Origin: JBGQAS01 sp964498605 | GTDB taxonomy: Bacteria; Chloroflexota; Anaerolineae; Anaerolineales; Anaerolineaceae | Direction of reading: 5' to 3' | Length of the DNA stretch: 11,835 nucleotides | Assembly (NCBI GenBank): GCA_964498605.1 | Contig: CAZCHK010000058.1 | Location: forward strand, 1 to 11,835 | Shown here: in pieces, positions 6,667 to 11,835 of the stretch | How the letters are laid out: every line of letters begins with the position of its first letter | How positions within the stretch are numbered: the stretch's first letter is position 1 | Program-made: the position numbers and the translations under genes | Notes under the pieces: generated by a model | What the model saw: the letters and a program-made list of their open reading frames with translations, nothing else | The model's database searches: none | Told to the model about the DNA's origin: nothing

Positions 6667-6672
6667 ATTATA
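6667..6672 (-). promoter_or_regulatory. Possible -10 box for the divergent lipoprotein operon
   Basis: Read on the minus strand this is a perfect TATAAT, placed so that transcription would begin near 6660, about 33 bases before the lipoprotein ATG at 6627. No recognisable -35 box lies 16-18 bases upstream, so the call rests on the hexamer and its position. Confidence 0.35.
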
Positions 6673-6674
6673 GC

Positions 6675-7244
6675 ATGACTGACATTTCCGGAATTTCTAA
6701 TCCAGACACCGCATCCAAATTGGAGGCTCTCCTATTTGTGTCTTCTGGTAATGTCGCCAAAACATCCATCTGTGAATTGCTGAAGATAAAAATGTCCGAG
6801 CTTGACGATCTGCTCGATGAGATGCAAAAAAATTATATCTCTCACCATGGCTTGAGGATTCAGATTAGTGGGAATAAACTCTGTTTAACAACTGCACCTG
6901 AGCTTGCACAAGTGGTCGAGGAATTCCTGGGTCTGGAGGCATCTTCGAAAATGACCAGAGCCAGCTTGGAAACCTTGGCTATCATCGTGTACAAACAGCC
7001 CGTCACCAGGCCGACAATTGACTCGATCCGTGGCGTGAACAGCGATGGCGTGATTAAAAGCCTTCTGTTTAAAGGACTGATTGAAGAGATCGGTCGAGCC
7101 GAGACACCTGGAAGGCCGATTTTATATGGCACCACGTCCACGTTTTTACAAGAATTCGGCTTGAGCAATCTAAAAGAGCTGCCGAATATTGAGGAAGTGG
7201 TGGCTTCAGTGGAAAAAACTGAAAAGAAGATTTTAAAAGATTAA
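6675..7244 (+). CDS. scpB: Segregation and condensation protein B (ScpB)
   Basis: ScpB dimers bind the kleisin ScpA in the SMC-ScpAB condensin, which compacts and separates chromosomes at the nucleoid. The 189 residues hold two predicted winged-helix domains. The first starts at KLEALLFVSSG. The second carries the family signature: LETLAIIVYKQPVTRPTIDSIRGVNSDG, then GRAETPGRPILYGTT and FLQEFGLSNLKELP. An in-frame GTG at 6648 would add nine residues, but it lies only two bases after the TATAAT of the promoter candidate and would fall outside the transcript, so the ATG is preferred. Neither start has a good ribosome site. scpA is not in the window; in many genomes it sits directly upstream of scpB, here a divergent gene does. 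The stop overlaps the rluB start by one base (TAATG). Confidence 0.9.
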   Translation: MTDISGISNPDTASKLEALLFVSSGNVAKTSICELLKIKMSELDDLLDEMQKNYISHHGLRIQISGNKLCLTTAPELAQVVEEFLGLEASSKMTRASLETLAIIVYKQPVTRPTIDSIRGVNSDGVIKSLLFKGLIEEIGRAETPGRPILYGTTSTFLQEFGLSNLKELPNIEEVVASVEKTEKKILKD

Positions 7245-8011
7245 TGACGATGCAAGACCGCCTTCAAAAGATACTCGCGAGATATGGATTCGGTTCCAGG
7301 AGAAGCTGTGAGAAGTTGATTGTTGAGGGAAGAGTGACAGTCAATCATCAGAAGATTACTCTTGGAGCGAAGGCAGATCCTCAAAAAGACGAAATAGCTG
7401 TGGATGGGAAGGCTTTAAAAACAATTCCTGAGGCCGTTTATATTGCTTTAAACAAGCCAAAATATGTCCTCTCTGATGAATCCGAGGATGATGAAAGAAA
7501 GACAGTTTTTAATTTTATCCCGCCGCTTGGACATATGTTTTCAGTGGGAAGATTGGATTTTGATAGTGAGGGTTTGATACTGCTGACAAATGATGGCGCG
7601 CTTGCAAATATCCTGACCCATCCAAGGTACGGGCATGAAAAAGAGTACAGAGTGACCTTACGCTCAAAACCAGATCTGCAGCAATTAACGATATGGCGCA
7701 GAGGTGTTGTGTTAGAGGATGGTTATAAAACTGCGCCAGCCAAAGTATGGGTCATCTCCACAGAAGGGGACAGATGTGTCGTCGGGGTTATTATGAAAGA
7801 GGGGAAAAAGCGACAAATACGAGAAGTTGCTGCCCGTATTGGATTATCGGTAAGCAGGTTGGTAAGAGTTCGTATTGGAACACTTGAATTGGGCAATCTT
7901 AAGGCAGGACAATGGCGACACCTGAAAATGCAGGAAATCAAAGATCTTAAAGAAATCAGCATTTCAAATATTAAGAAACAATCAAAAGTTACGCGGGGTG
8001 ACAGAAACTAA
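7244..8011 (+). CDS. rluB: 23S rRNA pseudouridine synthase, RluB/RsuA family
   Basis: Predicted to isomerise a uridine of 23S rRNA to pseudouridine (position 2605 in E. coli for RluB) during 50S maturation. The 255 residues comprise an N-terminal S4 RNA-binding domain (about 5-55, RLQKILARYGFGSRRSCEKL and VNHQKITLG) and the synthase domain with LNKPKYVLSD (69-78) and the catalytic motif GRLDFDSEGLILLTNDG (102-118), in which Asp105 is the expected nucleophile. EGKKRQIREVAARIG (186-200) is the conserved C-terminal signature. The short basic tail (about 240-255) is not conserved. ATG at 7244 overlaps the scpB stop; an alternative ATG at 7250 would remove two residues. The scpB-rluB pair is common in bacteria. 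RsuA or RluF specificity cannot be strictly excluded. Confidence 0.88.
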   Translation: MTMQDRLQKILARYGFGSRRSCEKLIVEGRVTVNHQKITLGAKADPQKDEIAVDGKALKTIPEAVYIALNKPKYVLSDESEDDERKTVFNFIPPLGHMFSVGRLDFDSEGLILLTNDGALANILTHPRYGHEKEYRVTLRSKPDLQQLTIWRRGVVLEDGYKTAPAKVWVISTEGDRCVVGVIMKEGKKRQIREVAARIGLSVSRLVRVRIGTLELGNLKAGQWRHLKMQEIKDLKEISISNIKKQSKVTRGDRN

Positions 8012-8710
8012 GGTTTGGATCAACTCCTGTTGATCTTTGTTTGAACAAGTGCTTTTCCGGATAAAATCCTTCAATTGATCTGATTTAAGCATGATCAATC
8101 CAGATCCGTCATCCTTTATCTCGACATCTGAATGCATGAACACGAGAATTTTTTCGGGTGGATCGAGTCGGGAAAAATCTTGCCCGGTCTGTTTTTGGAT
8201 TTTTTCAATCGAAACCCGCCAATCTTTTTCCATGAATTGAAAATCCCTTTTGGGATCCCTGAATGTATCGGGTGACAAGAAGTTAATAATGGAACGATTG
8301 GGCTTTTTATAGGTCCATTTATCAACATGCTTCGTGTAGGTTATTTTTCCACTGACCTCATACAATTCAAATAACCATATCCGTGACTTGCCTATCAGCA
8401 CATGGGAAGTTTCAAAGACATAATTATAGAGAGTGTATCCTTCTGAAAGCCCTTTGAGTGACAGTGAAAGGCGCTCCTCCAATCTTGGGGAAGCCCCATA
8501 CCTGCCTGTGAGCAGTACATAAACTCGAAAGAGTGTGTACGCTGCGATCAAAAGAACAGTCGAGGTGATAAAAGAAAGAGGCGAGGATTGGACTGTATTT
8601 GTAAATATCAGGTAAATGGCAATTCCGAAACAGGCAAACGTGATGAGGATCATCACCCGCATAATTACCTTAATTTTGTTGATTAACTTTAGATTCGTTA
8701 CAGTTTTCAT
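7982..8710 (-). CDS. Membrane protein of unknown function, possibly NERD-like cytoplasmic domain
   Basis: I do not recognise this 242-residue protein firmly. It starts with a basic segment (KLINKIKVIMR), followed by two predicted membrane helices (about 17-37 and 46-67) and a soluble part from about 70 to 242. Positions 77-125 (LEERLSLSLKGLSEGYTLYN..., HVLIGKSRIWLFELYEVSGKITY) resemble the start of nuclease-related NERD domains, which read 'GE..v...L..L....' then 'vf(v)IE.K...G.i'. Here the usual E-x-K is E-L-Y, so nuclease activity is doubtful even if the fold is right. Its ATG overlaps the plsX stop by four bases, implying coupled translation with a phospholipid gene. Its last 30 bases overlap the end of rluB on the opposite strand. 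It looks like a real gene because of the coupling and a long, sensible membrane topology. Confidence 0.6.
   Translation of the reverse strand: MKTVTNLKLINKIKVIMRVMILITFACFGIAIYLIFTNTVQSSPLSFITSTVLLIAAYTLFRVYVLLTGRYGASPRLEERLSLSLKGLSEGYTLYNYVFETSHVLIGKSRIWLFELYEVSGKITYTKHVDKWTYKKPNRSIINFLSPDTFRDPKRDFQFMEKDWRVSIEKIQKQTGQDFSRLDPPEKILVFMHSDVEIKDDGSGLIMLKSDQLKDFIRKSTCSNKDQQELIQTLVSVTPRNF
8018..8043 (+). terminator. Intrinsic terminator candidate after rluB
   Basis: GATCAAC (8018-8024), loop TCCT and GTTGATC (8029-8035) form a 7-bp stem, followed by TTTGTTTG, seven bases after the rluB stop. The hairpin lies inside the coding end of the minus-strand membrane protein gene. On that strand no T-run follows, so it would act mainly on the + strand. 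Confidence 0.5.
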
Positions 8711-9711
8711 TTTTCCAGGTGCATTTCTTTGATCAAGTACTCCTTAAGCTCCGCCAGTAAATTGGCTTTGACTGCTTTTTGAGCCAACCTCAGGGCTGAG
8801 ACCAAAGCGCGCGCATCCGATCTGCCGTGCCCAACAAACACATATCCATCCACGCCCATCAGTAATCCAGCCCCGACTTCGGCCGGGTCCATGAGCTTGA
8901 AAAGGCGCTTGAATGCGGGTTTAACAATCAACCCACCAAAAGACAGCCACATAGAATTTTTGATTTCCCTGGAAAGGAATTCTTTAATGAATTTTCCGAT
9001 CGCCTCACCGGTTTTTATAAAAATATTACCCACAAATCCATCGGCTGCAACGACATCTGCGATTCCTTGAAAGACCTCTTTTGGCTCAACGTTTCCAATA
9101 AAATTCATCGGTGATTCTCTTAGGAGTATGTGTGCATCCTTGATTAGCTGGTTTCCCTTAATGTCTTCTTCCCCGTTCGACAGGAGGGCTACTCTCGGAT
9201 TTTCATAGCCAAGAACATGCCTGGCGTAAACATTTCCCATGACCGCGAATTCCCTGATAAATTCAGGACGGCAATCGACATTGGCGCCCATGTCAATAAA
9301 AACACATTTATGAATGCTTGTGGGAATTGTGGTTAACAAAGCAGGACGGCTGATTCCCTTGACCCTGGATAATATTCGAATCGCATTGAAACTAGCTGCG
9401 CCTGTATTACCCGCAGTCACAAAAGCTGAGGCTTCACCGCTTTTCACCAGCTCAATCCCGACCGCCATTGAGTTCTTTGGTTTCATGCGAGTTGCCTCGA
9501 CGGGATGATCGGTCATCTCCAGAACATCAGGAGCATGGATGATCCTTACAGGCGCTCCGGAGTTGTTTAATGCTTTCAACCTGGGAGAAAGGATATCCTC
9601 ATTGCCAACCAATATGATCTCCTCTTTCAATAATTCTGCTGCCTGAACTGATGCTTGCAGTTCAGGCTCCGGGTATTGATCGCTCCCCATTGCATCAAGA
9701 ACTATGGACAT
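8707..9711 (-). CDS. plsX: Phosphate acyltransferase PlsX
   Basis: Predicted to make acyl-phosphate from acyl-ACP and phosphate, the first step of the PlsX/PlsY route to lysophosphatidic acid, at the inner face of the membrane. The 334 residues (family about 330) carry VLDAMGSDQYPEPE (4-17), GNTGA (101-105), FIDMGANVDCRP (138-149), SNGEEDIKGN and the signature EPKEVFQGIADVVAADGFVGN followed by KTGEAIGK. Residues about 260-295 have the usual GGLIVKP...DPAEVGAGLLMGV wording. A strong ribosome site precedes the ATG. plsY and acyl carrier protein genes are not in the window. Its stop overlaps the start of the downstream membrane protein by four bases. No promoter was convincing in the 65 bases between it and the opposed tRNA gene. 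Confidence 0.95.
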   Translation of the reverse strand: MSIVLDAMGSDQYPEPELQASVQAAELLKEEIILVGNEDILSPRLKALNNSGAPVRIIHAPDVLEMTDHPVEATRMKPKNSMAVGIELVKSGEASAFVTAGNTGAASFNAIRILSRVKGISRPALLTTIPTSIHKCVFIDMGANVDCRPEFIREFAVMGNVYARHVLGYENPRVALLSNGEEDIKGNQLIKDAHILLRESPMNFIGNVEPKEVFQGIADVVAADGFVGNIFIKTGEAIGKFIKEFLSREIKNSMWLSFGGLIVKPAFKRLFKLMDPAEVGAGLLMGVDGYVFVGHGRSDARALVSALRLAQKAVKANLLAELKEYLIKEMHLEK

Positions 9712-9715
9712 TACG

Positions 9716-9722
9716 ACCTCCT
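9716..9722 (-). promoter_or_regulatory. Strong ribosome binding site of plsX
   Basis: Read on the minus strand it is AGGAGGT, a perfect Shine-Dalgarno sequence, with five bases between GGAGG and the ATG at 9711. It is the best ribosome site in the window and fixes the plsX start. Confidence 0.8.
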
Positions 9723-9734
9723 AGAATGATCTAC

Positions 9735-9762
9735 TTGACATCGGTTTAACGCCGGTTATAAT
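9735..9762 (+). promoter_or_regulatory. Promoter of the tRNA-Leu gene
   Basis: TTGACA (9735-9740) and TATAAT (9757-9762) are both perfect sigma-70 consensus boxes, spaced by 16 bases. Transcription should begin near 9769, about seven bases before the mature tRNA 5' end. Confidence 0.8.
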
Positions 9763-9775
9763 ATCGAATGCTTGG

Positions 9776-9857
9776 GCGCTGGTGCTGGAATTGGCAGACA
9801 GGCATGGTTGAGGGCCATGTGCCGCAAGGCGTGGGGGTTCAACTCCCCCCCAGCGCA
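9776..9857 (+). tRNA. tRNA-Leu (anticodon GAG)
   Basis: A complete class II cloverleaf of 82 bases. Acceptor stem GCGCTGG (9776-9782) pairs with CCAGCGC (9850-9856), followed by discriminator A at 9857. D stem CTG/CAG encloses GAATTGGCAGA. Anticodon stem CATGG/CCATG (9803-9807, 9815-9819) encloses loop TTGAGGG, giving anticodon GAG at 9810-9812, which reads CUC and CUU. The variable arm GCC-GCAA-GGC (9821-9830) is the long arm typical of tRNA-Leu. T arm GGGGG-TTCAACT-CCCCC spans 9833-9849. The CCA end is not encoded (TAC follows) and must be added afterwards. It lies between tatD and plsX but on the opposite strand, with its own promoter and terminator candidate. Confidence 0.96.
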
Positions 9858-9860
9858 TAC

Positions 9861-9892
9861 GAAACCGCTTTAAATTAGCGGTTTCATTTCTT
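9861..9892 (+). terminator. Intrinsic terminator candidate after tRNA-Leu
   Basis: GAAACCGCT (9861-9869) and AGCGGTTTC (9877-9885) form a perfect 9-bp stem with loop TTAAATT, starting four bases after the tRNA and followed by ATTTCTT. The T tail is short. On the minus strand, where it would follow tatD, no T-run follows. Confidence 0.6.
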
Positions 9893-9904
9893 AAAAGTGG
9901 GACT

Positions 9905-10657
9905 CTAAATGTGAAATACCTGTTTGGCATTGTTGGAGGTTTTACTGGCTATGCTGATAATATCACAACTCAATAATGCTGCTATGCTCTCCGCAACCCG
10001 AATAACATGGATTGGCTCATTCCTTTTTCCCCGGAGGGGGGAGGGCGACAGAAAGGGTGCGTCAGTTTCGAGCACAATTTTTGTCTGAATGGCACTCAGC
10101 GAATCATCTGATAACAGTCTATTTTTGTATGTGATTGGTCCTCCAATCCCAAAATAAAAATCATTCTCCAGTCCATAGTCTTGGATGAATTTGGAGCCTG
10201 TAAAACCATGGAAAACTCCACTGACGGCATATTCTTTCAAAATATCGACGATGTCTTCTTGAGAATTCCTTTCATGAATGATCACGGGTTTATGATGCTT
10301 CTCAGCCAAATCCAGCTGTGCTTTGAAAACTTCCTTTTGTCGTGACGCAGTTGAAGGATTTCGATAATAATCTAATCCGATTTCCCCTATGGCAACCACT
10401 TCCCTGAGATTCATATAACCTGATAATTGATCCAATGCCTTGTTGTCCCAGGTTTGCAAATCATTCGGATGGATGCCGACTGCGACCCGAACCGGGGGAT
10501 ATTTGCTTGCAATATCCAGGGCTTTTTCACATGACTCGATGTCGATGCAGGGAACGATGATATTTTCTATACCACCCGCCGTCGCCCGTGAAATGACAGA
10601 AGAGAGGTCCTCCGAAAAGAGATCGAAAAACAAATGGCAATGCGTGTCGATGAACAC
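9905..10657 (-). CDS. tatD: TatD family metal-dependent DNase
   Basis: A 250-residue predicted cytoplasmic TIM-barrel hydrolase. TatD proteins are Mg-dependent DNases with 3'-5' exonuclease activity linked to DNA repair; exact substrates vary. The metal site is complete: H6 and H8 in FIDTHCHL, E92 in GEIGLDYY (91-98), H128 in IIHERN, H150 in FHGFTG (149-154) and D199 in LETDAPFLSP (196-205). AVGIHPND (59-66) is another family motif. The start is GTG at 10657; it begins exactly at the conserved FIDTHCH, so nothing is missing. It lies six bases after the phosphohexomutase stop, with GGTGAG in that gene's end as a possible ribosome site. Length is near the usual 255-265. The C-terminus is slightly short but keeps the NAKQVF motif. 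Confidence 0.92.
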   Translation of the reverse strand: MFIDTHCHLFFDLFSEDLSSVISRATAGGIENIIVPCIDIESCEKALDIASKYPPVRVAVGIHPNDLQTWDNKALDQLSGYMNLREVVAIGEIGLDYYRNPSTASRQKEVFKAQLDLAEKHHKPVIIHERNSQEDIVDILKEYAVSGVFHGFTGSKFIQDYGLENDFYFGIGGPITYKNRLLSDDSLSAIQTKIVLETDAPFLSPSPLRGKRNEPIHVIRVAESIAALLSCDIISIASKTSNNAKQVFHI

Positions 10658-10663
10658 GTACGA

Positions 10664-11835
10664 TTACTTCTCACCGACGATTTTCAATCCATCCTGCAGG
10701 ATCAAAGCGACTTTTTCTTCCTTGGTCGTTTCGCAGTAAATGCGCAAGATAGGTTCTGTCCCGGAAAAGCGTATTAACAGCCATCCGCCGTCTTCAAGAT
10801 TAAACTTATATCCATCCAACGTGTCAAGTCCCGTACAGGCCAACCCACCGATCGTGGCAGGATTTGCGCTAAGGATCATTTTTTCTTTCGACGCCCGATC
10901 CCCCTTAAAGGGTTTGTCAATTCGGTCATAGTAATGAGCACCAATTTTTGCGAAGAGGATGTCCAACAATTCTGAAGGTTTTTTCTTCAGCTTAACCATC
11001 ATGTCCAGTATATACAATCCAGCTAGGATACCATCTCTTTCAGGGACATTACCGCGGAAAGCGTAACCGCCTGATTCTTCACCACCGATCAAAGCGTCGG
11101 TTTCCAGGAATTTCGGGGCCACGTATTTAAATCCTACTCCAGTTTCGTAAACAGGGACATTGTAGATCTTGCCTAATTTATTGAGCATGGATGTCGTTGA
11201 AATTGTTTTTACGATTGCGCCTCGCTCCCCGCGAATTTCCAACAAGTAATATGCCAACAAGGCATAGACACGTAATTGGTTAATGAAGCGACCTTGCTCA
11301 TCCCCAACACCTAAACGATCCGCATCTCCATCTGTAATCAGGAGAACATCAGCTTTTCGGGATGTTGTTTCGGAAAGACCCGCGTTGATATTGGGAGGAA
11401 TTGGCTCAGGTCGGCTCATCTCAGGGAAAATTGGATTTCGAGCAGCATGAATCTCCTCCACGATGATATTCCCACCTTCCAGGATTTTTGAAAACCACCC
11501 GGCCCCATTTCCCCACATCGTGTCAACAAGAATGTGCAGAGGCGCTTCTTTGATAGGTGATAGGTCTAAGATTCGATTAATGTGTTGAATATATGCAGGA
11601 GCTGGATCAAAAACTTCAATACTGCCTTGGGATACTGCATCCGAAAAGGATAATTTCTTCACGGTCGCCTCATCCACAGGAATCAACGATTCAATTTTTT
11701 GTAATCCCTCCGGATCAATTGCTCCGCCATTGTGATCGCGCACTTTATAACCGTTGTCCGTTGGGGGGTTATGCGAAGCTGTAATGTTTACCGCGGCTGC
11801 AGCTTTTTTATGAATCACAGAAAAAGCGATTACCG
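10664..11835 (-). CDS. Phosphoglucomutase/phosphomannomutase family protein (N-terminus beyond window)
   Basis: An alpha-D-phosphohexomutase that would interconvert sugar 1- and 6-phosphates (glucose, mannose or glucosamine) for nucleotide-sugar synthesis. The frame is open to the right edge, so roughly the first 85-100 residues are missing; the GTG at 11818 is an internal Val (reading IAFSVIHKK), not a start. Visible motifs in order: catalytic phosphoserine loop TASHNP (11765-11782), metal site DGDADR (11315-11332), sugar-binding GEESGG and phosphate-binding RFSGTEP near the C-terminus. Thus all four domains' signatures are present. Immediately before the loop it has AAAAVNI where a GG pair is usual. 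Phosphoglucomutase and phosphomannomutase cannot be separated from sequence; GlmM is less likely, as the phosphate-binding motif differs from its usual form. It heads a pair with tatD. Confidence 0.88.
   Translation of the reverse strand, partial: VIAFSVIHKKAAAAVNITASHNPPTDNGYKVRDHNGGAIDPEGLQKIESLIPVDEATVKKLSFSDAVSQGSIEVFDPAPAYIQHINRILDLSPIKEAPLHILVDTMWGNGAGWFSKILEGGNIIVEEIHAARNPIFPEMSRPEPIPPNINAGLSETTSRKADVLLITDGDADRLGVGDEQGRFINQLRVYALLAYYLLEIRGERGAIVKTISTTSMLNKLGKIYNVPVYETGVGFKYVAPKFLETDALIGGEESGGYAFRGNVPERDGILAGLYILDMMVKLKKKPSELLDILFAKIGAHYYDRIDKPFKGDRASKEKMILSANPATIGGLACTGLDTLDGYKFNLEDGGWLLIRFSGTEPILRIYCETTKEEKVALILQDGLKIVGEK

Noticed and set aside
6860..7168. A 102-residue minus-strand open frame inside scpB
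   Set aside because: It is a shadow of the strongly conserved ScpB reading frame.
9756..9790. A minus-strand plsX promoter using TATTAT at 9758-9763
   Set aside because: No -35-like hexamer occurs 16-18 bases upstream; the match merely reflects the tRNA -10 box read backwards.
9721..9930. A 69-residue minus-strand open frame across the tRNA-Leu region
   Set aside because: It is read antisense through the tRNA gene, its promoter and its terminator, which explain the sequence; the protein has no recognisable features.
10440..10739. A 99-residue plus-strand open frame over the tatD start
   Set aside because: It crosses the junction of two supported minus-strand genes and has no sensible protein features.
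1..11835. CRISPR arrays, insertion sequences, phage genes, integration sites or a defence system
   Set aside because: No direct-repeat arrays, terminal inverted repeats, transposase or integrase motifs were seen. The tRNA-Leu 3' end shows no nearby duplicated copy that would suggest an attachment site.

Overview
The window looks like chromosomal DNA from a bacterium of the phylum Chloroflexota, probably class Anaerolineae. This is a family-level impression only: the wording of the UDP-glucuronate decarboxylase, the UroD-like protein ('VALWRHFP'), the RsmD motif ('APPQY') and the long class II aldolase resemble what I remember from that group, and no search was run. Gene density is very high. 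There is no non-coding stretch over 300 bases and no sign of IS elements, phage or CRISPR.

Left end (1-2066, + strand): the last codons of a gene that is probably 6-phosphofructokinase, then an unusually long class II fructose-bisphosphate aldolase, then a Nudix hydrolase whose start codon directly follows the aldolase stop. The first two would be consecutive glycolytic steps. This cluster meets the next one stop-to-stop with no spacer.

Middle (2067-6627, - strand): a tight five-gene run, transcribed right to left. In order it encodes a lipoprotein with a DUF348-like/G5-like stalk and a TolB-like propeller, a UDP-glucuronate decarboxylase (UDP-xylose synthesis), a GtrA-type four-helix membrane protein, a UroD-superfamily protein and the 16S rRNA methyltransferase RsmD. 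The first three point to the cell envelope or surface glycans; the last two are probably passengers.

Centre (6617-8043, + strand): a divergent promoter region with two opposed TATAAT boxes, then scpB (condensin subunit) and rluB-type 23S pseudouridine synthase, a common bacterial pair, ended by an intrinsic terminator candidate. That terminator lies inside the 3' end of the next, oppositely oriented gene.

Right (7982-11835, mostly - strand): a phosphohexomutase (N-terminus cut off by the window edge), a TatD-family metal-dependent DNase, plsX (phospholipid synthesis) and a two-helix membrane protein of unknown function whose start overlaps plsX. A tRNA-Leu(GAG) gene with its own near-consensus promoter and terminator candidate sits between tatD and plsX on the + strand.

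Most of the content is housekeeping. I found no convincing undescribed system. The items most worth a second look are the 242-residue membrane protein, the altered motif in RsmD, the extended aldolase and the mixed envelope/ribosome operon.
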